A DNA stretch of 64,000 nt, from NCBI RefSeq assembly GCF_030052815.1, contig NC_079502.1, forward strand, positions 1,054,001 through 1,118,000, written 5' to 3'. The stretch is from Hevea brasiliensis (taxonomy: Eukaryota > Streptophyta > Magnoliopsida > Malpighiales > Euphorbiaceae). Positions 48,001 to 58,677 of the stretch are shown piece after piece. Both the position numbers and the translations under genes were made by a program. A model generated the notes under the pieces. That model saw nothing but the letters and a program-made list of their open reading frames with translations, searched no databases and was not told where the DNA came from. The first letter of the stretch is position 1. The number at the start of each line of letters is the position of its first letter.

Positions 48001-51000
48001 AGGTGTTAAGGTACTGGAGCAAACAAGCGACCGCGGTACATGATTTTTCAGAATGTAGAGACCACCTGACTCACGTTCTCTTAATCTGTTTCGTCGTAAG
48101 ACCCTGAAACAAACACTGGTCAGAAAAAAAAAGAAATAGAACAATTTAAGGTACGAGTAAGTTTACTAACAGAAAGTAGATTAAAAGAGAATTTTGGTAG
48201 ACACAAAACAGATAACAAAGAAATTGACGAAGTCGGGTTCGCAGTTCCAGAACCTATGACACAAGAAGTAGAACCATCAGCTAAAGAAACAGTAGAGGAA
48301 GCGAGATTAGACTGAAAAGCAGATAGAAGACTAGAATTACCTGTCATGTGATCTGTCACACCAGAATCAATAACCCATTTTGATGAGGAAAATACAAGGC
48401 ATGTAATGGATTTACCTGACTCAGTGATCGCAGTGACGGGGGAACTGGTAGGCTTTAGAGATGCCTGATACTACGAAAACTGTGCAAAATCCTCTGCAGA
48501 TACCAAAATAGTTTTCTCAAATGAAGACACTGTAGAATCCTTTGCTGTCATATTTGCCATCTGTGATCGCTGATTTTTCCTTTGAAGTTGTGGACAATTA
48601 TATTTTGTATGGCCAGGCTCATGGCAATAATAACAAATGACTCCTCTTGAGTCCTGATTAGAATTAGCCTCTCCATTACGCTGATTACTTCTGTTGCCTG
48701 TAATTCCTCCTCTACTTACTCTTCTATTACCCTGTTGTCCATTTGGATTACTGCTAATAAGAGCACTACTGACAGGCTGTGAAGATTGGGTACTTTCTGT
48801 ACGAAGGACTCATGTGAACGTTTCATGCAAAGAGAAAATCTCAGAACTGGAAAGAATCTGAGATTTAGCAGTCTCATACTCTGAAGAAAGGCCTGCAAGA
48901 AAACTTATAATAGCCAGTTGCTCCCGTTGGGCCTGCTGAACTTTCACATCAGGACTAAAAGGCAACAATACATTAAGTTCCTCATATACTCGTTTAAAAT
49001 CCATAAAATAAGCTGTGAGAGACTTATCCTCTTTCTCAGCACGGTAGAATGCCTTACAAACATCATGAATACGGGAGATATTCCCTTTATCAGAATGCAG
49101 AAAATCTAAGTAATCTATCAATTCCTTAACAAATTCACAGTGATTAATTAAATTAATTACCTCACTGTGAATCGAGTTCTGAAGCTGCAAAAACAATCGA
49201 GCATTCTCCCTTAGCCAAGTTTGTCGTGTATCATCAGTTGGTGGATCTTTAGTAAGGTGATCATCCTTATCAATGCTACGCAAATAGACCCTAACAGTCT
49301 TACTTTACTCCAGGTAATTCGAACCATTAAGTTTGTGTTCCGTAATCTTGTCATCATCGGAATCACATCAGAAATAACATTCTTATTGTCTGCCATTTGT
49401 TGAGACAAAGAAAACTAACCGAAATGCTAATGCAAAGTGCTTACAGCAGCAAAATAACCCAAAATCATAAATCAAGCAACTACCGAAATAGGATCTGAGA
49501 GCTAAACCTCAGAAGTCCTTTAATGGTGTACTGGATCAGGTAACAGGACACAGTGGTGGAATGAGGAGGTTGAGGCGTCGCCGGCGATGTTGATTGGAGT
49601 CGAAATGGCCGATCGGCGGCCAAAGTCTCTCTTGAGCTGGGTGGTGAGAACAAATAGTCACCCTAGATAGATGACCCGCTCTGATATCTTGTGGAAAGAG
49701 ATGATTCTCCTTAATTTCAATTAATCTGTACATGGGTATATATATACAATTGATTCCTATAATTTTGTTTTACTAATTAGGAAGAAATCCTAAATAGGAA
49801 TACAAAATACAGAATATACAGAGAAATAATGTAGTGATTGACTTTCCATAACATTTTGGGATAAAGGCTTAGTTTAGTTGAGTTGAGTTGGCATCTCAAT
49901 TCTGGAGGATATATATAGAAATTTAATCCTCAGTAGTTTGGAACTCATGCTTTCAGTCTTAATGTTCTGAATATATATAGGAGGATATATATAAATTTAA
50001 TCCTCGGTAAATAAATTCTGTATGAACTAATGTCTTAATGGAACCTTGAGGCACAAATATCTTGTCTATCAGGCTTATATGAAATATGGGCTCCACGAAA
50101 TAACTTCCTAGCTAACAAAGAGTGGCCTCTTTTTTCCACTTCACTCAATGTTCATGACAAAGTGACACATCACTAATGAAATTTACTTTCCCTAAATTAG
50201 CCTTCTTCATAGTCAAATAAATCAATACTCTCTCTCTCTCTTTCGCTTTTTTGACCAGCTTCAATGCTTTGTCTCTTGCAGGTAACTTATTTTGATAATT
50301 AAGGTCGATATGGGAAATATATTAATTGTATTATTTGAATTTTGATGGATTATGTTGGGAAATGAATTGGGTTAAGTCTCACATTGAAAAATATACAAAA
50401 TGAAATGGCAAAATATAAGTGATTGGGTTGCAATATTGACTTGACTAATCTTTTTGATGTGTAAAGCAATTTAATCACTTGTATAAACCCCTATTAAAAT
50501 GAATTGAGCTGCAATATGCCTAACACTCTCTCCAAATTGAACAATTGACAACTAATTTTGCATTGACAAAAGGTGAAAATGGACATTTTCAGTGGACTGA
50601 TAGAGTAGTTAATGTGTTTGCATGTCATAACTCAGTTTTGAGAGACCTGATCCTGGAAATTATACTATTTCTCTTTGTTGTATTTTTGGTATAAGTAATT
50701 GTCTCGACAATTGCATTTTGCCTTTTCTATTGTAGCAGGAAAGTCTTCTTTAGTATCCTTATCATCAATATAAAGCTTCTGGTTATTTTCTGCTCTTGCA
50801 TTGATCATGGTTGATATCATATCTGGCAGAAAATAAATAATTTGTTAAAAAAGCTGATCGACTGAATTTTTCTTGTAATTTTCCAGGTCTAAGGATGCAT
50901 CCTTCATAAATATGACAGCAGGAGCAAATGAAGATGTAAGAACATTCTTTTAATGCCTGTTTCAATTTTGTTTCAGAGATGTTGATAGATCCAAAGTTGT

Positions 51001-51080
51001 TGTACATTTTCTTTTTGGCTATTCTCCAGGCTAGTCATCGAGTTGAACATGATGAGAAGGCACCACTTCTTCCCATCTAA
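36030..51080 (+). CDS. CMP-sialic acid transporter-like nucleotide-sugar transporter, fourteen exons
   Basis: Exons: 36030-36182, 36271-36387, 37168-37224, 37652-37729, 37937-37981, 38390-38449, 38564-38686, 39768-39845, 40171-40240, 40899-41006, 41723-41856, 42025-42104, 50887-50935 and 51030-51080. They join into 400 residues with consensus GT..AG junctions and no stop. It is a multi-membrane-segment protein of the nucleotide-sugar transporter family (UAA/CST type), expected in the Golgi membrane exchanging a nucleotide sugar for the nucleotide monophosphate. Diagnostic blocks: [26 protein letters not shown], the [11 protein letters not shown] loop, and [22 protein letters not shown]. It matches the plant CMP-sialic acid transporter 4/5 group. 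Plants have little or no sialic acid, so the real substrate is not given by the name. The N-terminus carries a CxxC (CSVC). Intron 12 (42105-50886) is 8.8 kb through transposon insertion, yet both splice sites are intact. Confidence 0.93.
38835..38853. repeat. (GT)n microsatellite in transporter intron 7
   Basis: A short GT dinucleotide tract followed by 'catgcatgcatgtgtatgcat'-like alternating sequence. Confidence 0.9.
39344..39680 (+). mobile_element. Probable solo LTR (Copia-like) in transporter intron 7
   Basis: A 337-bp block starts TGTTGATAAATAG and ends CTTACA. It contains a TATA box (TATAAAA, 39494-39500) and then a pyrimidine-rich downstream part, the usual plant Copia LTR architecture. 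The bases after it (TGGCATTGC) are only a poor match to a Met-tRNA primer site, and the preceding purine run (about 39328-39343) could be a polypurine remnant. No target duplication was seen, so it may instead be a truncated element. Confidence 0.5.
42251..42266. repeat. RTE LINE target-site duplication, left copy
   Basis: TTGGCATCCCAATTCT, matching 49888-49903 with one substitution (C versus T). Confidence 0.82.
42267..45067 (+). pseudogene. RTE endonuclease/reverse transcriptase ORF, broken
   Basis: The endonuclease part is 42267-42631 ([20 protein letters not shown]), ended by a TAG, with the GGDLNGH block following in the same frame. The middle region 43084-43440 is open, then stops and shifts occur. 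RT blocks at 43934-44251 include NQFGFMPGR just upstream and [10 protein letters not shown]. The FADD catalytic box is at about 44295-44310. The C-terminal region 44573-45067 ([24 protein letters not shown]) is open and stops only because the Copia element interrupts the last codons; the downstream remnant continues at 49859. Non-functional. Confidence 0.88.
45063..45067. repeat. Copia target-site duplication, left copy
   Basis: TTTTG, repeated at 49854-49858 after the other LTR. Confidence 0.9.
45068..45245 (-). repeat. 3' LTR of Copia element (left on the plus strand)
   Basis: Plus-strand TGTAAAAAGAGATG to CCATAACA, matching 49690-49853. It has about 14 more bases in the region 'aaataagaaattctaaatagg', where the other copy has a shorter version. 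Confidence 0.92.
45246..45257 (-). other. Polypurine tract of Copia element
   Basis: On the minus strand, TTGAGGGGCAG directly before the 3' LTR, the usual Copia plus-strand primer form. Confidence 0.75.
45490..48359 (-). pseudogene. Copia pol: protease, integrase, reverse transcriptase, RNase H
   Basis: Read leftward. Around 48359-48120 is the protease end with TDHMTG and [14 protein letters not shown]. 48144-47602 is the GAG-pre-integrase zinc region ([19 protein letters not shown]) and integrase core ([28 protein letters not shown]). 47555-47115 is the rest of the integrase ([27 protein letters not shown]). 46995-46264 is the RT ([32 protein letters not shown]). 46206-45490 is its end and RNase H ([20 protein letters not shown]). 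The YVDD-type catalytic box reads YVND near 46210. Frame breaks separate the pieces. Confidence 0.9.
48400..49396 (-). pseudogene. Copia gag with CCHC zinc knuckle, broken
   Basis: An ATG at 49396 begins a gag of which 49283-48810 is the longest open part (retrotransposon gag/UBN2-like: [12 protein letters not shown], then [12 protein letters not shown]). A frame change lies between the ATG and 49283, and an in-frame stop near 48810. A single CCHC knuckle ([14 protein letters not shown]) is encoded at 48635-48594. Confidence 0.85.
49678..49686 (-). other. Primer-binding site of Copia element
   Basis: On the minus strand TATCAGAGC lies three bases after the 5' LTR, matching the Met-tRNA type site of plant Copia elements. 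Confidence 0.8.
49690..49853 (-). repeat. 5' LTR of Copia element (right on the plus strand)
   Basis: Plus-strand TGTGGAAAGAGATG to CCATAACA, homologous to 45068-45245 with scattered substitutions. Confidence 0.92.
49854..49858. repeat. Copia target-site duplication, right copy
   Basis: TTTTG, pairing with 45063-45067; the RTE LINE tail resumes here. Confidence 0.9.
49888..49903. repeat. RTE LINE target-site duplication, right copy
   Basis: TTGGCATCTCAATTCT, one mismatch from 42251-42266. Confidence 0.82.
49904..50011. repeat. 76-bp-spaced direct repeat next to the LINE insertion
   Basis: GGAGGATATATATA followed by AATTTAATCCTC occurs at 49904 and again at 49980, separated by 'agtttggaactcatgc'-type sequence. 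Confidence 0.75.
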
Positions 51081-51105
51081 AGTTGCACCAGTTCTTCCCA
51101 TCTAA
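51056..51105 (+). repeat. 25-bp tandem duplication spanning the transporter stop codon
   Basis: Two adjacent copies of CACCA(C/G)TTCTTCCCATCTAAAGTT(G/T). The first copy encodes the last residues and the TAA; the second lies in the 3' UTR. Confidence 0.85.
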
Positions 51106-53103
51106 AGTTTACTGTGGGTAAGGATGCAAACTAGTGTTTCTTGATGCTTAGGTTGTCAAAGTTGCAATTATTTTTGTTTGCTTGGCTCTGCCCAGTAGAG
51201 CGAAAAATAAGAAGGCGCTGTTGAATTGTTATTACTTATTAGAGCTTTAGCTTACAACTAAAAGATTCATCCCCCAAAAACATACATGTTAAATTAAAGG
51301 CCTGTTTAGGTTATGACTGATAATTGCAAGGATATGCAAGTTAGTCTAACTTGAAATGAACTTCATTTGTCTAGTTGACATCTACAATAGTAAAGGATGT
51401 ACAAAAGATTTCCAGTTTAATTTTATTTGCACATTATGCGCAAGTATGGTGCTATTCAATCATCAAGGAGGAAAATAAATAAGTGATCCAGGATGGAGTT
51501 CTAGTGGGCTAGTCCTTTAATAGATTGTTTTATATATGTCCTATATAATTTTCCACATTATATAGCCTAGAAGAATCCATATGTGGCCAATTAATAAAAT
51601 TGTGAGAATGATCTCAAATAAATGATGAGCAATGATTAGAATTATTCGTTTACTGGAAACTACAGGTTGATGAAAGAAGTACCAGATGTAGATATAGAAT
51701 AAGAGTAAAAAAGTACTAGAAATCCTCTCCTTTTTCCCCAACCCATTTTGTTGATCCTTTTCCATTTTAATATAATTATCTTTTTGTTTTTTCTGAACTT
51801 ATTTTGATGTAGCATTGAACTTATTTTACATCATAATATTGGTGAAATTGAAATCTCATTGCAGGGAGCGATCAGCGTGTACATTTCTAGGCAGGAATTA
51901 TCAGTAGTTGAGAATACCAGCACTTCCAGTGACACAATAGAATAAATGCTGTAGAAGAGATTCTTTATTTCATTTTGGGGTTTGTGGGAACCCACGCCAT
52001 ACCTTTGAGTAAGCTATCCACTAAACATCTTTGGAGCATGAGAGGCTATTGAGCACCTGGTTTCTGGGAAAGGGGAAGGGGAGACAGGTTAAAACAATAT
52101 TTATAAAGAAATGCAGCAATTTTTGTAATTCGTCGGTCTATGCCATATCCAGAAAACTATTACTTTTTATTGTGATATCTCTTCATATATGTTCGACAAC
52201 ACTTTCATGAATTTTGGTAATGTAAATGTCTTGAATCCTATAATGTCGAAATGCTGATATATTGCAGTATCTGGAAATGCTGGTTTCCTGTTGAGCACCA
52301 GCAATTTTACTTGTATTTCTCTCATTTGTTAAGTGCAATTAGCACAAGTGATTTACATCTACGTGGAGTGCATACTAGTTCAGGGGCTTTATTGAATTAT
52401 GACATTTCTGCTAATGCTAAACAGAATTATGATTATCGGCGGATTAAGAAAAAAAAGTTCTCACAGTTAGCATGTCAAAATTAGATAATAGAATATTATT
52501 AAAAATATAATATTAGGCTCTGTTTGTGTATTTGATTTTTTGCATTTTATAGTGATTAGGGCACTCAGAAAAATGAGTCAATGAAAAATATTATTTTTAT
52601 TTGTGAAAAAATTATATAATTTTTAAAGAAAATAATTTTATTATTTTAAAAGAGGAAGTCATTTTTTATTTTTTGAATTTTGATAAACTTATTGAGATGT
52701 ATAAACATTTATGTATACATAATATAAATATATATATTATTAATTTAATATTATAATTAAATATTAAAAATTTTTTAAAAAAATATATTTTACAAAAAAA
52801 TATTTTTTATATATAAAAATTATTTTTTACGAAATAAATAATGTATTAATATCTTATAATTAAACTTAATCAAATTTAATACTCTTAAAATTATTAAAAA
52901 TGATATATATATATATAAATAAATTTATTACTTAAAAAGTTCATTCTACAAAAACACTTTTTAAAAAAAAAAAAAAATTGACCTCAACGAACATTTGACT
53001 GCGCTTGTGGGTTTTGTTTTTTTAATTTTTATTTTATTTTTAATTTTTAACATGGCTATTTTATTACGGAGTCCACCTCCTCCATTAAAAAATCCCCGAA
53101 AGG

Positions 53104-53150
<47 letters not shown>

Positions 53151-53437
53151 GCTTTTTGGTGAATGGTGGAGTGTGACTGTGACGACAGGCTCCTTTCTGA
53201 AAATCCTTCTTTACTAATTATTATTCATCATTTTATTTTATTACTAAATTAATCATCTTTCTCTCTTCCCCTTTCATTTCCTTTCAAACCAGCTCTCTCT
53301 CTTCTCCGTTTCACCCTTTCTTTTCTTCTTATTTCTTTCTACCTCCTCCTCTTTGTATTTCCCCTTCTATACTACCACTTTTCACAATCAATCATTTCTT
53401 CATTTAGGGTTTCCGTTCAATTTATACCAATTTCATC
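51081..53437. other. Transporter 3' UTR, intergenic DNA and RBR ligase leader
   Basis: A GTAAGG donor-like site about 35 bases after the stop (about 51118) and a TTGCAG acceptor-like site at about 51869-51874 suggest a 3' UTR intron; this is motif-based only. 52490-53000 is extremely AT-rich. 53220-53437 is a pyrimidine-rich leader typical of a plant 5' UTR. No other gene is supported. Confidence 0.45.
53107..53149. repeat. (CT)n microsatellite upstream of RBR ligase
   Basis: A long uninterrupted CT tract about 290 bases before the ATG. Confidence 0.95.
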
Positions 53438-56400
53438 ATGGATTCGGAGGATGAGTTCGATATGCAGGATGCTGCCGCTGAATCTGCTGATGATGATTTC
53501 TACAGCGGAGGTGATGATGCTTTTGATAGCGATGACGCTGATGTTGCTGATTATGAGTTCATCGATAACGATTCCGATGATTCCGATGACCTCATCTCCC
53601 ATCGTTATCAGGTTCCTTTTCTTCGATTTCGCTGTTTGATTTCCCTTTTCTCCTTCAAAATCCAGCTATTATGATGTGACTTATTTGTTCTAACATTTTA
53701 ATGCTTGAATATTTATCATTTGTTCCTCTTTTCTTCGGAACTGTTTGCTAATGTTAATCACGTCGATTGCCTCGGTTTTCGCATATGGTTGTATAAATGC
53801 TTGTTAGGCTATGAAAAATATGCAAAGAATACAGAATACTGACGGTAGTCAATATATGGGTCTATTACAGTTATCATAGAAATTTTAGCTTTTTTAGTTT
53901 GTTGGATAGATGTAGAGAGAAATCTGAGCTTCTATTATGCGCTGATTAGTTTGGATATGATATTTGGTTTGTTAGGTCGATCGTTTGTTCTGACTTGTAT
54001 TTTTTCTTTTGTTAGCAAAACTATACCATTCTGGGTGAAGCAGATATTTGTCAACGTCAAGAAGATGATATTATGAGGGTATCTACTGTACTTTCCATTT
54101 CAAAGGTTTCAGCTAGCATTTTGCTCCGCTATTACAACTGGTAGGATTTTAAACAATTTGCTTTACATTCTCTCATATAATTTGTCTTTGATACCACATT
54201 GGCTGTAATGATTCATTTTAATTCTCTATGAATTTGCAGGAGTGTCAGTAAAGTGCATGATGAATGGTTTGCAGATGAAGAAAAGGTTCGCAGGGTTGTT
54301 GGCTTATTGGAGAGACCAGTTGTTCAATTTCCAGATGGTACAGAAGTAAGCAGTAAAAAATTAACGTTGAAGCTTTTTTTTTTTTTAATTTTTCATGAAA
54401 GCTGTTTAGTGCTCTTGCACTTTTGTAAGCATTCTCCATCTGCAAAATTTAGAGTGACGTGTGCTTCAATTTTGACAGATGACATGCGGAATTTGTTTTG
54501 AAACATATCCTTGTGATAGGTTGTATGTTGCTGCTTGTGGTCATCCATTTTGTAGTTCATGCTGGCAAGGTTTGTATCATCTTAAGAATGTGGGAGGCCT
54601 CTTGTTTGCCTTTTTTTTTTTTTTTTTTTCTTCTTTCTAAAGTCCTCTTAACTATGCAAGTTATGTTTTCTATTGGATTCTGCTTCTGAATAGCAAGGAC
54701 CTGTTTCTGTCATATAGAATTGAATAATGTGCTAGTGTTGAGGTTAATTTTTTGTAAAATCAGTGACTCAAAACTTGATCTCTTTTTATCAGTATCAAGA
54801 GTCTGATTCTGTTAAACTTATCCAACTGGACTTAAATAACAACCAATGTTATGCAGTCTATTAGATAATAAAGGCTTAACCTCTGTGCCATTTGTACAAT
54901 TTGCAACAATTAAAATTGCTAAAAAACTTCTCTTAGACCTTTTTTTTTAATTTATTACTTTTTTTGTTTGAAACTGTATCTTAGAAGCTTGAAGCTAGAG
55001 TGGAACGGAAGTATTTTAGGGGGATAAATATGTTTTGAATTGATGAATGTAAATCATTATGTTATTACTCTTCTGTTTACAATCAATATACTAGTGCAAC
55101 TGTGGTTATCTTACATAAAGAATGAGATTAGAGCAGCATTTCTGATATCTAAGTGTTGGTGTTGGGTGTGGGACATAGCCACATAGGACCACATCCATAT
55201 TGGCCATGCTTGTACTTTTGCTTTGAAATATCTGTGAATGATATATCTTATTAGTTTTGCAACTTCATAGTGAAACTGAAAAGGTGTAAGATAAAACTAT
55301 CTGGAACTCTTGTCTTTAGTCAAGGGCAGTCTGTCAATCTTATCTGGAGTTTATTATCTTATATTTTATCTTGCTTTTCTTAAGGTACTATCTTCATTAT
55401 CCTCAAAAAAGGGAGCAAATTATGTGTTATCATATGAAAATTATGATTGTTTTGTCATACTCATCGTCGTAGTATAGTAGCTCAAAACTTCTTTTGTAAT
55501 TACAGTATATAGGAAAATTGCAAGTAATTGACAGTTTCTGCATGAATTGCACAGTAAGAATGTTTTGTGATTTATGTTGATGAGATTGATATCAATATTT
55601 TAACATTCTTTCCCTGTTAGGTCTGTTGATACTTAATTTTGATGCCCTTATGTGTCTCTTTTACTTTTCCTATGTAGGCTACATAAGCACAGCTATTAAT
55701 GATGGTCCTGGATGTTTGATGTTGCGATGTCCTGATCCTTCCTGCAATGCTGCTGTCGGTCAAGATATGATTAATGAGTTGGCTTCGGATGAAGACAAGG
55801 AAAAGTATTCTCGCTATTTCATAAGATCTTATGTTGAGGACAATAGAAAGGTAATGTTGCATTGTTTGCAAATTAAATGGATCATCCATCCTTTTGAGTT
55901 CAAAATGAATAAAATAGTATGTATTTTTATGAAGTGTCATTATGAAGAGAGCAATATTCATGTAAAATGCAATTCTATTAATGATTTATGCTAACTTTGT
56001 ATAAAAATAGCGTATCATCTTTGAGTTTATCATTCACAACGCTCCTCTACTTCTGTTTATGCTGTCTTTCTTTGCAAGTTGAATCATACCTTTTTGACCT
56101 AAAGCTAAGATTTAGGTTTTGTTTTTACTATTTTGGGTCTAGTTGATTCAAAACATCAATATGTTTCAATGTTTGCCATCTTTATATGCTGGCTTTCTTT
56201 CTGTGTCTGTTTGTCTTCATGTTTGAGGATTCCTAATTTCTTCTATGTTGTTCAACAGCAGAGTGGACATTTTTGCAATAAGTAAGAAATGATTATAAAT
56301 TTTACTATAATATACACAAAACTCCCACATATACTTTTGCACCAGTTGTTGTCCACATTATTGTTTTCCAACTCTATGTTGTTGATAGGATTGTGAACCA

Positions 56401-58284
56401 GGTTAGGGTTTTCAGTTTGCCCCAAATTAAGTTCATCATAAATCAAAATTCTTCATCAATTCTATATAATGATATGGGACAACTATGGCAGTCCTAATTC
56501 AGCATTGAAAAATTTTTAGCCTGGGGAGCTAGTGTTGGCTAGAAATTATTCTATGATGTCTCAATTAAGGAATGCATCAAATTTAGACAATACCGATAGT
56601 TTACCGGATTTTCTTAACTTTCTTTTCTCAGTTATTCATGTTTTCTATATTTTCAGACTGGCCTCTTGTATTCTTCACTATATATGTTCAGTTGTTAGTC
56701 GTATGCTTTTAGTGTTTTATGATATCTCACTGGAAAGACTTGGCTTCTTTTTTGTTATATTCACATTTCTTATTTGTTATTGCTGTGTTGTTTTGTAGAC
56801 CAAATGGTGCCCTGCTCCAGGATGTGATTATGCTGTGGATTTTATTGTTGGCAGTGGAACCTATGATGTAACTTGCGGCTGCTCATATAGTTTCTGTTGG
56901 AATGTGAGTATCTTTTGGATTGGTTGTAGATCATTGTTTTTCTAATGTTTCTTGGAGATATAGTGTTTTTATAATATTTGTGCATTTATGCATGCCTACT
57001 TGTTCTTAGTTTCTTACTGTTTTTAACACTCTAAGTCATATTAAATTTAATCTTTCAGTGTACTGAAGAAGCCCATCGTCCTGTTGATTGTGGAACTGTG
57101 GCCAAGTGGATACTGAAAAATAGTGCTGAGTCTGAAAATATGAACTGGTAAGGAATATGAGCTATCCTCTCTAATTATATCATTTTGGCTAAATGGGAAG
57201 GTTAAGAGAAGGTGATATAAATTAGTTAACAACTGAACAAGGGAATTTTCTTTGGGGCTATGTTGGACTGGAATAATAAGTGTGTATATAAACAGCATGG
57301 CCACACCTAGCTAGCCCCTTTATATCCAGTAATTGTGTCGTCCAGGTTGTATATTATGAGAATAATGTGTATGATATTAATTGTTGTTGGGATTAATCAT
57401 GTAATTAAATTTCCACTCAACTCATAAATTTCACACATTGTAGATCAAAAGCATCCCAACTAGTTCCTTCAGAATTGTGGTAGGAATGAAAAATGGAAAT
57501 CTTTTAAGTGGAAACTCATTGTAATCTTTTCTTAGTTTAGCTTGATTGGGACTTGGTCCCTAGTCAATTCCTGAAGTTGATTATTGTTGGTAGTTTTGTT
57601 TAATAGAAAAACTAGGGTGAATGACAGGATTAATTGACCTATGCTCAATACATTTGTTTCATTATCGTTGATTAATTTGGCAAAATTTTTAGCTGTAGTC
57701 CATTTCCATTTGTAGGTTCCTTTGTTTACTTCAAAACCTCACTAGAGGAAAGCGATTGTGTAGGTGCATTTGTGCATTCTTATCTTTCTTGTTTCCCCCA
57801 CCTGAAGCTCTGTTGGAGGGAAGGGCTTGTGTGGATTGGTGCATGTGTTATGTGTTTGCATAGGTGTTCTTATATGAGCTTGCATGTGTGGTAGATGTGC
57901 ATTTATATCGTCCCATTTTCACTCCAGTGCCTTGTTGGATGAAAGGGCTTCTGTTGGTCCACGTGTGTATAGGGGTCTGCTTGTACGTGTGTTGTGTGCA
58001 TGCACTCATACATGTGGGCTTGCATATGCATGTAGATACATGGTTGCTTTAATGCATATGTATGGGTGCTCAAAATTATTTGGTTTGTAAGATGAGTTCT
58101 GAAATATGTTTCATACTTATGGATGCTTTAATGTTGAATAATATGTATGTTGATTTCAGGATATTGGCTAATTCCAAACCTTGTCCAAAGTGCAAACGAC
58201 CTATTGAGAAAAACCAAGGTTGTATGCATATTACATGCACACCGCCTTGTAAATTTGAGTTTTGCTGGTAAGCTCATAAACATG

Positions 58285-58316
<32 letters not shown>

Positions 58317-58628
58317 TCTTATGGGAATTCCTGTCTTTATTTTTTATTGTTCTGCTCAGGAACATTGGAATTTTTGTGCTGTGGAATCATGCATTTTTAT
58401 TTCAGTTATTCAACTCTGTGCAAGGGCAATTTAAACTTTCATTCCCACGTATATGTTGTGCATTTTTTTTTTTGTCTCTAGCAAATTGCAATGACAGATT
58501 TTGTTCTGCTTTGTATCTTTTCATTAAAAATATCTGGTCAAAGAAAACTCTCCACTTATGAACTATGCAATGAATGAGTGTTTTTCAGACCTTCCCATGC
58601 ACATTATTTCTTGTTCATTCTTGAAACA

Positions 58629-58677
<49 letters not shown>

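Larger units (their letters stand above)
45068..49853 (-). mobile_element. Ty1/Copia retrotransposon, probably Ale/Retrofit-like, minus strand
   Basis: A 4,786-bp element with short TG..CA LTRs (178 and 164 bp) and a 5-bp duplication TTTTG, opposite in orientation to the host gene and to the RTE LINE. Its small size, very short LTRs and single gag-pol order (gag, protease, integrase, RT, RNase H) suit the Ale/Retrofit group; that lineage call is an inference. All coding parts carry stops or frameshifts. Confidence 0.92.
42267..49887 (+). mobile_element. RTE-type LINE in transporter intron 12, split by a Copia element
   Basis: A non-LTR element with an APE-like endonuclease and RT, flanked by a 16-bp near-perfect duplication. 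It ends in the reiterated TTGAG/GTTGAG tail (about 49873-49889) characteristic of plant RTE elements. Without the Copia insertion it is about 2.8 kb, slightly 5'-truncated because it begins inside the endonuclease domain. It lies in the same orientation as the host gene. Confidence 0.85.

Noticed and set aside
49221..49403. Plus-strand open frames across 47-49 kb
   Set aside because: They are shadows of the minus-strand Copia gag and pol frames.
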